Assembly (NCBI GenBank): GCA_029821235.1
Contig: JALGTT010000043.1
Location: 1-8,494, forward strand
Direction: 5' to 3'
Origin: Candidatus Hebobacteria bacterium
GTDB lineage: Bacteria > Armatimonadota > Hebobacteria > Hebobacterales > Hebobacteraceae
Length of the DNA: 8,494 nt
Part shown: positions 1 to 6,235 of the stretch, one piece after another
How positions within the stretch are numbered: the first letter of the stretch is position 1
Layout: the number at the start of each line of letters is the position of its first letter
Notes under the pieces: model-generated
The model's input: only the letters and a program-made list of their open reading frames with translations
The model's database searches: none
What the model was told of the DNA's origin: nothing
Made by a program: the position numbers and the translations under genes

Positions 1-410
1 CCGCTCATGCCGGAGAGGGTGGAGATGGTCACGGAGTTCCCCACCTGGCAGTTGTGGCCCAGGTGAGTGGAGGCCATCAGCAGACAGTCGTCGCCCACGC
101 GCGTGACGTTTCCCTCCCCGGTGGCGCGGTGGATGGTCACGTACTCCCGCACCACGGTCCGCTTGCCCAGAATGACGCGGGTGGGCTCATCGCGATAGCG
201 CTGGTCCTGGGGCGCGCCGCCCACCGCGGCCCCGAACCCGATCCGGCATCCATCGCCCACCGAGGTGTACTCCAGCAGCACGTGCGCGTCCACCACCGCG
301 CCCGCGCCCACCTTGGAGCCGTAGCGGATCACAGAGTAGGGGCCGATTTCGGCGTCGTCGGCGAGTTCGCAGTCAGGCTCGACGATTGCTGTGGGATGAA
401 TGCGCGCCAC
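1..410 (-). CDS. lpxA: Acyl-ACP--UDP-N-acetylglucosamine O-acyltransferase (N-terminal part, runs off the left edge)
   Basis: LpxA performs the first step of lipid A synthesis in the cytoplasm: it moves a hydroxyacyl chain from acyl carrier protein to the 3-OH of UDP-GlcNAc. Only the first 136 codons lie in the window. The translation starts VARIHPTAIVEP and shows the hexapeptide-repeat rhythm of the left-handed beta helix, with IGPYSVI at 22-28 and VGDGCRIG at 51-58. It also has the LpxA signatures QDQRYRDEPT (68-77), REYVTIHRAT (88-97) and LLMASTHLGHNCQVG (110-124). The histidine pair H116/H119 matches the region of the E. coli catalytic His125. The GTG start lies one base after the fabZ stop, and an AGGAGG lies 6 bases upstream (417-422), so the two genes are probably translationally coupled. 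The family is usually about 260 residues, so roughly half is missing because of the window edge, not because of a mutation. Confidence 0.95.
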   Translation of the reverse strand, partial: MARIHPTAIVEPDCELADDAEIGPYSVIRYGSKVGAGAVVDAHVLLEYTSVGDGCRIGFGAAVGGAPQDQRYRDEPTRVILGKRTVVREYVTIHRATGEGNVTRVGDDCLLMASTHLGHNCQVGNSVTISTLSGMS

Positions 411-411
411 G

Positions 412-909
412 TCAGGCCTCCTGATTCGCGTCCGGGGATGGGGACGACTTGGCGCCCGGCGACAGCGTCTCATCCCCGCGGTCGGGGCGCATCGCAAACA
501 GGTACTCCCCCTGGGCCACCACCTCTCCGTCCACCCGGCCCACCACCGCCACCCGGCCGATGTCCCCCTTGGTCTTCAGGATGGTCACCTCGGTGACCAA
601 CTGGTCCCCGGGCAGAACGGGGCGCCGGAAGCGCATCTTGTCTATCCCCGCGAAGAAGGCCAACTTCCCCTCGTTGCCGGTGGTGGCCAGCAGCAGGATG
701 CCCCCCACCTGGGCCATCGCCTCCACGATCAGCACCCCCGGCATGATGGGGTTGCCGGGGAAATGTCCGTTGAAGAAATCCTCGTTGACGGTCACGTTCT
801 TGACGCCCACGGCCCGCTTGCCGGGCTCCAGTTCCAGAATCCGGTCCACCAGCAAGAAGGGGTAGCGGTGTTGCAGAACCGCCTGGATCTGGTTTATATC
901 CATCTTCAT
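412..909 (-). CDS. fabZ: 3-hydroxyacyl-[acyl-carrier-protein] dehydratase FabZ
   Basis: FabZ dehydrates beta-hydroxyacyl-ACP to trans-2-enoyl-ACP in fatty acid elongation. It draws on the same hydroxyacyl-ACP pool that LpxA uses, which explains its place between lpxC and lpxA. The 165-residue protein is a single hotdog fold. It has the N-terminal signature HRYPFLLVDR (14-23) and the active-site segment FFNGHFPGNPIMPG (45-58), followed by VEAMAQ. By family knowledge the catalytic pair is H49 and E63. The body ends near residue 140 and is followed by a tail of about 25 residues rich in Pro, Ser, Asp and Glu, which most FabZ proteins lack and which is probably disordered. A second in-frame ATG (M3, 901-903) would give the more usual MDI start, but the Shine-Dalgarno spacing favours M1. 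The gene lies 13 bp after lpxC and 1 bp before lpxA. Confidence 0.97.
   Translation of the reverse strand: MKMDINQIQAVLQHRYPFLLVDRILELEPGKRAVGVKNVTVNEDFFNGHFPGNPIMPGVLIVEAMAQVGGILLLATTGNEGKLAFFAGIDKMRFRRPVLPGDQLVTEVTILKTKGDIGRVAVVGRVDGEVVAQGEYLFAMRPDRGDETLSPGAKSSPSPDANQEA
417..422 (-). promoter_or_regulatory. Ribosome binding site deciding the lpxA GTG start
   Basis: A perfect AGGAGG on the minus strand lies inside the last codons of fabZ, 6 bases before the GTG at 408-410. No ATG is available nearby in this frame, so the site supports GTG as the lpxA start. Confidence 0.8.
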
Positions 910-916
910 TCGTCTT

Positions 917-922
917 CTCCCC
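917..922 (-). promoter_or_regulatory. Ribosome binding site of fabZ
   Basis: A GGGGAG on the minus strand, preceded by AA from the lpxC stop codon, lies 7 bases before the ATG at 907-909. It would be 13 bases from the alternative ATG at 901-903, so it supports the upstream start. Confidence 0.65.
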
Positions 923-1765
923 TTATTTTCGTGATCCGGCCGACCGGCGCTCCCGCAGCGCGGATGCCAGCCGCACGTTCAGGTGATGGCTCGGCCGCAC
1001 GGCGATCACCTGTCCCACGAACCGAAACCCGCAGAGAGAGAGGTCTCCCACCAGGTCGAGCGCCTTGTGTCTCACCACCTCGTCCGGAAACCGCAGTTCT
1101 CCCGAGTAGCCGTCCTCCTTCACCACGAACGCGTTTTCCGCGCCTCCACCCTTCGCCAGCCCGGAGGCGAGCAGGGCCTGATACTCCCGCTCCAGGCAGA
1201 AGGTGCGGGCCGGCGCCAACTCGGCCGCGAACCTCGCCCCCGTGAGTTCCAGCCACACCGCCTGCGCGCCCGCTGCGCTCCCCGGGTACTCCACGGCCAC
1301 CGCCAGGGCGAGGCGCTCCGCGGGCAGCGCCGCCGCCCAGGAGCCCTTCCCCGTCACCCACACCGGTTCGGCGATCCGGTGCACGGTCCTCGGCGCGGCC
1401 AATCTCCGCCTCCCCGCCCTCGCGATCAACTCCGCCCACGGACGGGCGCTGCCGTCACAGGCCGGGGTCTCCGGCCCGCGCAGGACGATGCGCGCATTGT
1501 CCACACCCATCGCCCACAGCGCGGCCAGCAGGTGCTCCACCCCCCGCGCCTCCGCGTGATCCCTTCCCAGGGTGGTGGCGCGCTCGGTGCTCACCACCCA
1601 GTCGGCATTGGCGGGGATCTCGCCCCCGGACTCCGTGGCGATCACGATGCCGCTGTCCGCCTCCGCCGGCGCCAGCGTAACCGCCGCGGGCGCGCCGCTG
1701 TGAAGGCCTATCCCTTCCTTAGTAACCGGACGAGCGAGGGTCGTCTGTCGGGCTGATCTTGCCAT
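923..1765 (-). CDS. lpxC: UDP-3-O-acyl-N-acetylglucosamine deacetylase
   Basis: LpxC is the zinc amidase that catalyses the committed step of lipid A synthesis, removing acetate from UDP-3-O-acyl-GlcNAc. The 280-residue product has the family motifs in order: GIGLHSG (18-24), VEHLLAAL (76-83), ACDGSA (102-107), ARTFCLE (186-192), ENAFVV (210-215), FPDEVVRHKALDLVGDL (226-242) and SHHLN (259-263). By comparison with the Aquifex enzyme, the zinc ligands should be H78, H233 and D237, the general base E77, and the second catalytic histidine H260. It is slightly shorter than the usual 300 or so residues, but no key residue is missing. The reading frame stays open far upstream into the GH130 gene. 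MARSARQTTL is chosen as the start because homology begins there and a good promoter lies just ahead. The Shine-Dalgarno is weak (AAGG about 12 bases upstream). Confidence 0.97.
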   Translation of the reverse strand: MARSARQTTLARPVTKEGIGLHSGAPAAVTLAPAEADSGIVIATESGGEIPANADWVVSTERATTLGRDHAEARGVEHLLAALWAMGVDNARIVLRGPETPACDGSARPWAELIARAGRRRLAAPRTVHRIAEPVWVTGKGSWAAALPAERLALAVAVEYPGSAAGAQAVWLELTGARFAAELAPARTFCLEREYQALLASGLAKGGGAENAFVVKEDGYSGELRFPDEVVRHKALDLVGDLSLCGFRFVGQVIAVRPSHHLNVRLASALRERRSAGSRK

Positions 1766-1784
1766 TTCCGGCGCCTTGGCGGGG

Positions 1785-1814
1785 ATTATAGCACCCCGCG
1801 CGTCGGGGTGTAAA
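1785..1814 (-). promoter_or_regulatory. Sigma70-type promoter for lpxC-fabZ-lpxA
   Basis: On the minus strand, TTTACA (1809-1814; 5 of 6 matches to TTGACA) is separated by 18 bases from a perfect TATAAT (1785-1790). Transcription would start near 1778, leaving a leader of only about a dozen bases before the lpxC ATG. The promoter lies between the GH130 stop codon and lpxC, so the lipid A genes need not depend on GH130 transcription. This is a consensus match only; no expression data are available. Confidence 0.65.
1792..1810. repeat. Inverted repeat in the spacer of the lpxC promoter
   Basis: CACCCC (1792-1797) and GGGGTG (1805-1810) form a perfect 6-bp inverted repeat around a 7-base centre. 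It fills the spacer between the -10 and -35 boxes and overlaps two bases of the -35 box. It could be an operator, where a bound protein would block RNA polymerase. It could also be the stem of a weak terminator for GH130, but no T-run follows it. In DNA this GC-rich, a 6-bp palindrome may be chance. Confidence 0.4.
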
Positions 1815-1839
1815 GAAACGCCCCTCTCCGGCCCTTCGC

Positions 1840-2823
1840 CTACGGGCCGTCGGGGCAGGCCTTGAGGTAGTGGAGCACGTCGGCGAGTTTGGCCGCTGCA
1901 AGCGCGACCTTGTCGTCGGCGGCCCCGTAGTAGATGCGCAGTTCGCCGCGCGCGCGATCCAACACCGCGCCGGTGGGGAACACCACATCGTCCACATCCC
2001 CCACCCGCTCGTATTCCGCTCTGGGGCCGAACACCCAGGCGGGGCTGCGGCGGATGATCTTCCACGGCTCCTCCAGGTCCAGCAGGGCCAGCCCCACCCG
2101 GTAGATGCTGCCGCCACCGGTAACCCTCACCCCGTGATAGAGAATCAGCCATCCCTCCGGGGTTTCGATGGGCTGAGTGGCCAGCCCCACCTTGTGGTTG
2201 TCCCACCACCCCGGCCTGGTGGGGAGCAGCACCCGGTGGTCGCCCCAGTGCTTGAGGTCGGGGGAGAAGGAAATCCATACGTGCGCCTCTCCCCGGATGA
2301 TGGGCCGGTGAATCAGCGCGTAGCGCCCGTCGAAGAGGTGGGGGACGAGGGAGGCGTCCTTGTCCTCCGGCGGCACCAGAGGGCCGTAGCGGCGGAAGGT
2401 GCGGAAATCCGAGGTGGTGGCGAGGGAGACCAGCGGACCGCCCCGGGAGAAGGAGACATAGGTGATGGCGTATTCCTTCCGGTCCTCCAGCCACACGATG
2501 CGGGGGTCCTCCAGCCCCCACTGCTCCTCCTGGAACTCGATGTCCGGCACCAGGGTGGGCTCAGGCTCCACCCGCCAGCCGGTCCGGCCGTCCTTGCTCC
2601 TCGCCGCGGTCAGGTGAGAGAAGCCCCGCAGGTCCTCCACCCTCACCAGCAGCAGCGTCTCCCCATCCACCTCCGTCGCGCCGGGGTTGAACACGGAGTT
2701 TGCGGGATAGGGCCAGTCCTCCGGCCGAAGGATGGGGTTGTGCTCGTAGCGCGCGAACAGGCCCTGGGCTTGCTCGTGATGCGCGAGCATGGCGCGCCAG
2801 TCATGGCAATGCGGGTCCGTCAT
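1840..2823 (-). CDS. GH130-family beta-mannoside phosphorylase/hydrolase-like protein
   Basis: GH130 enzymes are single-domain five-bladed beta propellers. Most phosphorolyse beta-linked mannosides, giving mannose 1-phosphate, and some are hydrolases. The 327-residue product shows typical family features: NPIL (29-32), VFNPGA (44-49), RVED (61-64), EDPRI (105-109; D106 is the probable proton donor), a histidine-arginine-proline segment, SPDLKHW, GWLILYHGV, a YRVGLALLDLEEPWK block and VFPTG near the C-terminus. There is no signal peptide, so it probably acts in the cytoplasm. The frame is open for another 55 codons, but the start at MTDPHCHDW is preferred. It has AAGGA 9 bases upstream (2833-2837), and the next upstream ATG (2866-2868) lies inside a predicted -10 box. 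The gene is divergent from the GH94 operon. Its exact substrate (beta-1,4-mannobiose, beta-1,2-mannosides, or another) cannot be decided from motifs. Confidence 0.88.
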   Translation of the reverse strand: MTDPHCHDWRAMLAHHEQAQGLFARYEHNPILRPEDWPYPANSVFNPGATEVDGETLLLVRVEDLRGFSHLTAARSKDGRTGWRVEPEPTLVPDIEFQEEQWGLEDPRIVWLEDRKEYAITYVSFSRGGPLVSLATTSDFRTFRRYGPLVPPEDKDASLVPHLFDGRYALIHRPIIRGEAHVWISFSPDLKHWGDHRVLLPTRPGWWDNHKVGLATQPIETPEGWLILYHGVRVTGGGSIYRVGLALLDLEEPWKIIRRSPAWVFGPRAEYERVGDVDDVVFPTGAVLDRARGELRIYYGAADDKVALAAAKLADVLHYLKACPDGP

Positions 2824-2866
2824 CTGTTTCGTTCCTTGCTTCCTGGAGCGAAAAATTTTGCCCAAC

Positions 2867-2895
2867 ATGATACTGGCCCATCGCCCCTTTGCCAA
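2867..2895 (-). promoter_or_regulatory. Sigma70-type promoter for the GH130 gene
   Basis: On the minus strand, TTGGCA (2890-2895; 5 of 6) is followed, after exactly 17 bases, by TATCAT (2867-2872; 5 of 6). Initiation would be near 2860, giving a leader of about 37 bases that contains the AAGGA site and ends at the ATG at 2821-2823. An AT-rich stretch (about 2850-2859) lies just downstream of the predicted start. This placement argues against the upstream in-frame ATG. Confidence 0.6.
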
Positions 2896-2912
2896 GTGGG
2901 CCGGCGCGCTTC

Positions 2913-2941
2913 TTGCCGCGGGCGGGTGGGGTTGATATACT
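2913..2941 (+). promoter_or_regulatory. Sigma70-type extended -10 promoter for the GH94 operon
   Basis: TTGCCG (2913-2918; 4 of 6) is followed, after 17 bases, by TATACT (2936-2941; 5 of 6). A TGA just before the hexamer supplies the TGn of an extended -10 element. Initiation near 2948 would give a GC-rich leader of about 60 bases. Its -35 box lies only 17 bases from the -35 box of the divergent GH130 promoter. Confidence 0.6.
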
Positions 2942-2994
2942 ACCGCCCGACCCGCCGCCCCGGCCATCCGCGCCCGGCGTCGGCGCACTTATTG

Positions 2995-3000
2995 AGGGAG
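2995..3000 (+). promoter_or_regulatory. Ribosome binding site deciding the GH94 GTG start
   Basis: AGGGAG lies 8 bases before the GTG at 3009-3011. The frame is open for 40 codons further upstream, but that stretch is proline/glycine-rich, crosses the predicted promoter and has no comparable site. The GTG is therefore taken as the start. Confidence 0.75.
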
Positions 3001-3008
3001 TTGACACA

Positions 3009-5588
3009 GTGAAGAAACGAAACACGTCATCGGCCGCACGAGACGCGAAACTCGACGCGCTGGTGCGCAGGGCGAGGCGGAACCTCGCCGCCGGCAAGTC
3101 CCCCCGCGCGGGGTTCTCCCAGGCAACGGCGCAATTGCTCGCGGCCCGCTACTCGCACTTCGCCGATATCCGGGACGAAGAGGGATTCCTGGCCGACAGT
3201 GCGCTGGTGGTAACCCGCCCGGACACTCCCCGGCCCTGGCTGCATTTGCTCTGCAGCGCGCACGATGACGTGTACGGAGTGATGGGGTCGTTCTGGAGCC
3301 CGACCGGGTTGGGTTTCCTGTGCTACGACAGCGTGCTCGCCGGGCCCATCACCTCACACAAGGACACCAGTTACGTCCCCACCTGTCCCCGCTCCACCGA
3401 TGCCCGGGAGTTCTATCTCCGGGAGGAGGGCGCGGGAGGCAAGGCCCGCATCTGGCACATGCTCCCCCAGGTGGGGAGAGACATGGAGGACTACTCCGGC
3501 TACACCTGCCGGTTCGGGGTGGGCTGGGTGACCACCGAGGCGGCGCGCAACCAGATTCACTCCCGCCTGCGCGTGTTCGTCCCCGTCCACGACACCTGTG
3601 AGGTGTGGACCATCACCCTCACCAACCGCAGCAAGCGCTCCCGAAAAGTGAAACTCTTCACGCGCGTCAACTGGGGGCTGGACAGCCATCCCTCCTATTA
3701 CTTCGACCCCCGCATGACCTCCATGGGCGACCACCTGAAGGACCTGCGCGCCATCGTCGCCCTCAACATGCACAAGGCGAACGCGCTTCCCCGCGCCGGG
3801 TTCATGATGTCCAGTGCGGCTTTCAAGGGGTTCGACCTGAGCGGCGAGGAGTTCACCGGCGGCGGGTACTACCGGCCGTTCCCGCGGGCCGTGGAGGAGG
3901 GCCGCTGCCGCAACTCGACCGGCCTGCAGCCGTACATGGGTCTGGTGGGCGCGCTTCAGTTCGACGTGAACCTGCCGCCGGGAGGCTCGCGCACCCTGCA
4001 CATTCTCGTCGGGCGCACCGACCTGGACAAGCGCGCCTACCGCAGACACCTGAGCGCGCTCAGGCGCAAGTTCCTCAGCGCGGACGGAGTGGAGCGGGAG
4101 TTCCGCGCCATGCAGCAGGCCTGGCGCGCGAAACTGAGCCGGGTGGTGCTGCGCACCCCGGACGAAGAGGTGGACCGCACCTACAACATCTGGCTCAAGT
4201 ACCAGCAGCACAACACCGCGCGCTTCATCCGCGCCCTGGACCAGGTGGGATACCGGGACATCCTCCAGGACATCCTCGGCATCTGCAACTTCGACCCCGA
4301 ATACGTCCGCAACTTTCTGCCCATCGTACTCAACTACCAACTTCGCGATGGCCGCGCCATCCGGCAGTTCTTCAAGTACCCCGACACCAACGCGCCCAAC
4401 GACGAGCGGATGTACGGAGACAGCCCGGCGTGGATCGCCGACACCCTGGTCACCTACCTGGAGGAGACCGGCGACCTCGCCCTCCTGGACGAGCAGGTCG
4501 GCTTCTACGACCTGGAGACCCACCGCCGCGACAACACGGTGAAGAAGAGCGTGTACGAGCACGCGGTGATCGCGCTGGAGGGGCTGTTCGAGAACAGGGG
4601 CCAACGCGGGCTCTGCCGCATCGGCTACGGGGACTGGAACGACGCCATGGACGGGCTCTCCAAGCGGGGCGAGGGAGTGAGCACGTGGCTCTCCGCGGCC
4701 CTCATCTTCGCCGCGCAGCGGATGCTTTCTCTCGCCCGCTACCTGGGAGACGAGCGCACCGCGGCGCTGATGGAGCGCATCATCTCGGTCACCACCAAGG
4801 CGATCAACGACAATGCCTGGGACGGCCACCACTATGTGTTCGGGTTCAACGACGACGGAGTGGCGATCGGGTCGGAGACCAGCGAAGAGGGCCGCATGCA
4901 CTGCACCGTCAACGCCTGGACGCTGTTCACGGGGGTGGCGGCCGCGGCCGGCCGGGAGGAGAAAGTACTGCGCGCCTTCGAGCGGCTGTGGACTCCCATC
5001 GGAACCGCCTCGCTGGACATTCCCTACACCGCCAAGAGCCGGGACCTCGCCGGCCGCATCGCGGACATGGCCGCCGGGCAGTTCGAAAACGGCGCGGTCT
5101 ACACCCACGGCCATTCGTTCTTCATCTACGCGCTGGCGGCCACCGGCCGCGCCGATCAGGCCTACCGCGAGATGAAGCTCTCCATGCCTGGCAACACTTT
5201 CCCGGACATCGCCACCGGTCCACCCCACCAGCAGTCCAACTTCGCGGTCGGCCCCTCCCATCCCCACTTCGGGATGAACCCCTACAGCAACTTCACCGGC
5301 TCGACCGCCTGGTATCTGAAGACCATGGACAAGATGGTCGGCATCCTGCCCGACTTCGACGGTCTGCGAATCGCGCCCTCCGCTCCCTCCGCGTGGAAGG
5401 AATACCAGGTGCGCAAGCAGTTCCGCGGCGTGGACTACCGCTTCACCTTCCACCACACCAGCGGCAAGAGCAGGGTGAGGTCCGTGAAGGTGAACGGCGA
5501 GGCGCTCGCGCCGGTGGACGGCGAGTACAAGATCCCCCTGCCGGCCCGCAAGCCCCGCCGGCCGGTGGAGGTGGAGGTCGAGTTGTGA
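3009..5588 (+). CDS. GH94-family glycoside phosphorylase (glycosyltransferase 36 type)
   Basis: GH94 enzymes cleave beta-linked disaccharides or oligosaccharides with inorganic phosphate, releasing an alpha-sugar 1-phosphate. The known members act on cellobiose, cellodextrin, laminaribiose, chitobiose, cellobionate or beta-1,2-glucans. The 859-residue product has the expected order: an N-terminal beta-sandwich (to about 350), helical linker, (alpha/alpha)6 barrel, and a short C-terminal beta domain. Key segments are YRDILQD (415-421; substrate-binding loop), GDSPAWIADTL, GYGDWNDAMD (539-548; the DWND holds the catalytic acid, D542 or D545), NGAVYTHGHSF with H700/H702, and FTGSTAW, whose T763-G764 match the phosphate-binding Thr-Gly of cellobiose phosphorylase. 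No signal peptide is seen; the basic N-terminus (VKKRNTSS) lacks a hydrophobic core. It heads the operon and overlaps the next gene by 4 bases. The substrate is not determined. Confidence 0.9.
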   Translation: MKKRNTSSAARDAKLDALVRRARRNLAAGKSPRAGFSQATAQLLAARYSHFADIRDEEGFLADSALVVTRPDTPRPWLHLLCSAHDDVYGVMGSFWSPTGLGFLCYDSVLAGPITSHKDTSYVPTCPRSTDAREFYLREEGAGGKARIWHMLPQVGRDMEDYSGYTCRFGVGWVTTEAARNQIHSRLRVFVPVHDTCEVWTITLTNRSKRSRKVKLFTRVNWGLDSHPSYYFDPRMTSMGDHLKDLRAIVALNMHKANALPRAGFMMSSAAFKGFDLSGEEFTGGGYYRPFPRAVEEGRCRNSTGLQPYMGLVGALQFDVNLPPGGSRTLHILVGRTDLDKRAYRRHLSALRRKFLSADGVEREFRAMQQAWRAKLSRVVLRTPDEEVDRTYNIWLKYQQHNTARFIRALDQVGYRDILQDILGICNFDPEYVRNFLPIVLNYQLRDGRAIRQFFKYPDTNAPNDERMYGDSPAWIADTLVTYLEETGDLALLDEQVGFYDLETHRRDNTVKKSVYEHAVIALEGLFENRGQRGLCRIGYGDWNDAMDGLSKRGEGVSTWLSAALIFAAQRMLSLARYLGDERTAALMERIISVTTKAINDNAWDGHHYVFGFNDDGVAIGSETSEEGRMHCTVNAWTLFTGVAAAAGREEKVLRAFERLWTPIGTASLDIPYTAKSRDLAGRIADMAAGQFENGAVYTHGHSFFIYALAATGRADQAYREMKLSMPGNTFPDIATGPPHQQSNFAVGPSHPHFGMNPYSNFTGSTAWYLKTMDKMVGILPDFDGLRIAPSAPSAWKEYQVRKQFRGVDYRFTFHHTSGKSRVRSVKVNGEALAPVDGEYKIPLPARKPRRPVEVEVEL

Positions 5589-6235
5589 GCGAGAACACCG
5601 CGCTCGACGCGCTGCTGGCGAGGCGTCCCGAACTGGCCCCCTGCCGGGCGCAGATCGCCGCCGCGCGGGAGGCCCTCATCGCCGCGTTTGCGCGGGGCGG
5701 GAAACTGCTCCTCTGCGGCAACGGCGGCAGCGCGGCCGACTGCGAACACATCGCGGGCGAACTGCTGAAGGGGTTTGAGAGGGAGCGCCCCCTGCCGGAG
5801 GATCTGCGCGCGCGGCTGGCCGGGCAGGGGCCGGAGGGCGAACTGCTCGCCGCGCGGCTCCAGCGCGCGCTGCCCGCGGTGGCGCTGACCACCCATGTCT
5901 CGTTCGCCACCGCCTTCGCCAACGACGTGGATCCCCGCCTCGTCTTCGCGCAGTTGGTGCAGGCATTGGGGAGAGAGGGGGATGCGCTGCTGGCGATCAC
6001 CACCTCGGGCGGCTCGGAGAACGTGGTGCTGACGGCGCGCGCCGCGCGGGCGGTGGATATGACCGTGATCGGGCTCACCGGCCCGTCCGGCGGTCCCCTC
6101 GCGGCCCTCTGCGATGTGTGCATCACCGCCCCAGGGGAGGGGACGGCGGAGATCCAGGAGAGCCATCAGGTCGTCTACCACCACCTCTGCCGCGAGGTGG
6201 AGGCCCACTTCTTCCCACAGGCTCCACCCGCATGA
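5585..6235 (+). CDS. GmhA-like SIS-domain sugar-phosphate isomerase
   Basis: The 216-residue product is one SIS domain of the phosphoheptose isomerase type. GmhA converts sedoheptulose 7-phosphate to D-glycero-D-manno-heptose 7-phosphate for the LPS core. Visible motifs are LLLCGNGGSAADCEHIAGEL (41-60), ALTTHVSFATAFANDVD (100-116), ITTSGGSENV (138-147), VIGLTGPSGG (161-170) and TAEIQESHQVVYHHLC (187-202). E59, Q191 and H199 align with the catalytic E65, Q172 and H180 of E. coli GmhA, including the 8-residue spacing of the last two. It differs by about 25 extra residues (roughly 65-95) before the second strand. The GTG start overlaps the GH94 stop as GTGA, with GGAGG 7 bases upstream (5573-5577), so the two are probably translationally coupled. 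A heptose isomerase role is plausible, but another ketose/aldose phosphate is equally possible next to two sugar phosphorylases. Confidence 0.85.
   Translation: MSENTALDALLARRPELAPCRAQIAAAREALIAAFARGGKLLLCGNGGSAADCEHIAGELLKGFERERPLPEDLRARLAGQGPEGELLAARLQRALPAVALTTHVSFATAFANDVDPRLVFAQLVQALGREGDALLAITTSGGSENVVLTARAARAVDMTVIGLTGPSGGPLAALCDVCITAPGEGTAEIQESHQVVYHHLCREVEAHFFPQAPPA

Noticed and set aside
54..596. Plus-strand open frame across lpxA and fabZ
   Set aside because: It is a shadow of two well-conserved minus-strand genes, with a Pro/Gly-rich translation.
1792..1810. Intrinsic terminator for GH130
   Set aside because: The stem is only 6 bp and is followed on the minus strand by CTATAATCC, not a T-run. 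It is kept as a possible operator instead.
1766..2521. Upstream extension of the lpxC frame (532-codon open frame on the minus strand)
   Set aside because: LpxC homology begins at the ATG at 1763-1765. The extension lies in another frame of the GH130 gene, and a promoter sits between them.
2824..2988. Longer GH130 start, including the ATG at 2866-2868
   Set aside because: The extension is basic, low-complexity sequence without family similarity. It crosses the predicted promoter, and the AAGGA site fits the ATG at 2821-2823.
3001..3006. TTGACA as a -35 box
   Set aside because: It lies between the ribosome binding site and the start codon of GH94, and no -10 hexamer follows at suitable spacing.
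2889..3008. Longer GH94 start giving 899 residues
   Set aside because: The extra 40 codons are Pro/Gly-rich and overlap the promoter. The GTG at 3009 has an AGGGAG at good distance.
3354..5456. 700-codon open frame on the minus strand inside GH94
   Set aside because: It is antisense to a gene with clear GH94 motifs. Long antisense open frames are common in GC-rich DNA, and this translation has no recognisable domain.
3605..5584. Long open frame running through GH94 into the SIS gene, which could look like a fusion
   Set aside because: The part before 5585 is an out-of-frame shadow rich in Arg, Pro and His. Only the SIS portion has family motifs, and it has its own GTG and ribosome binding site.
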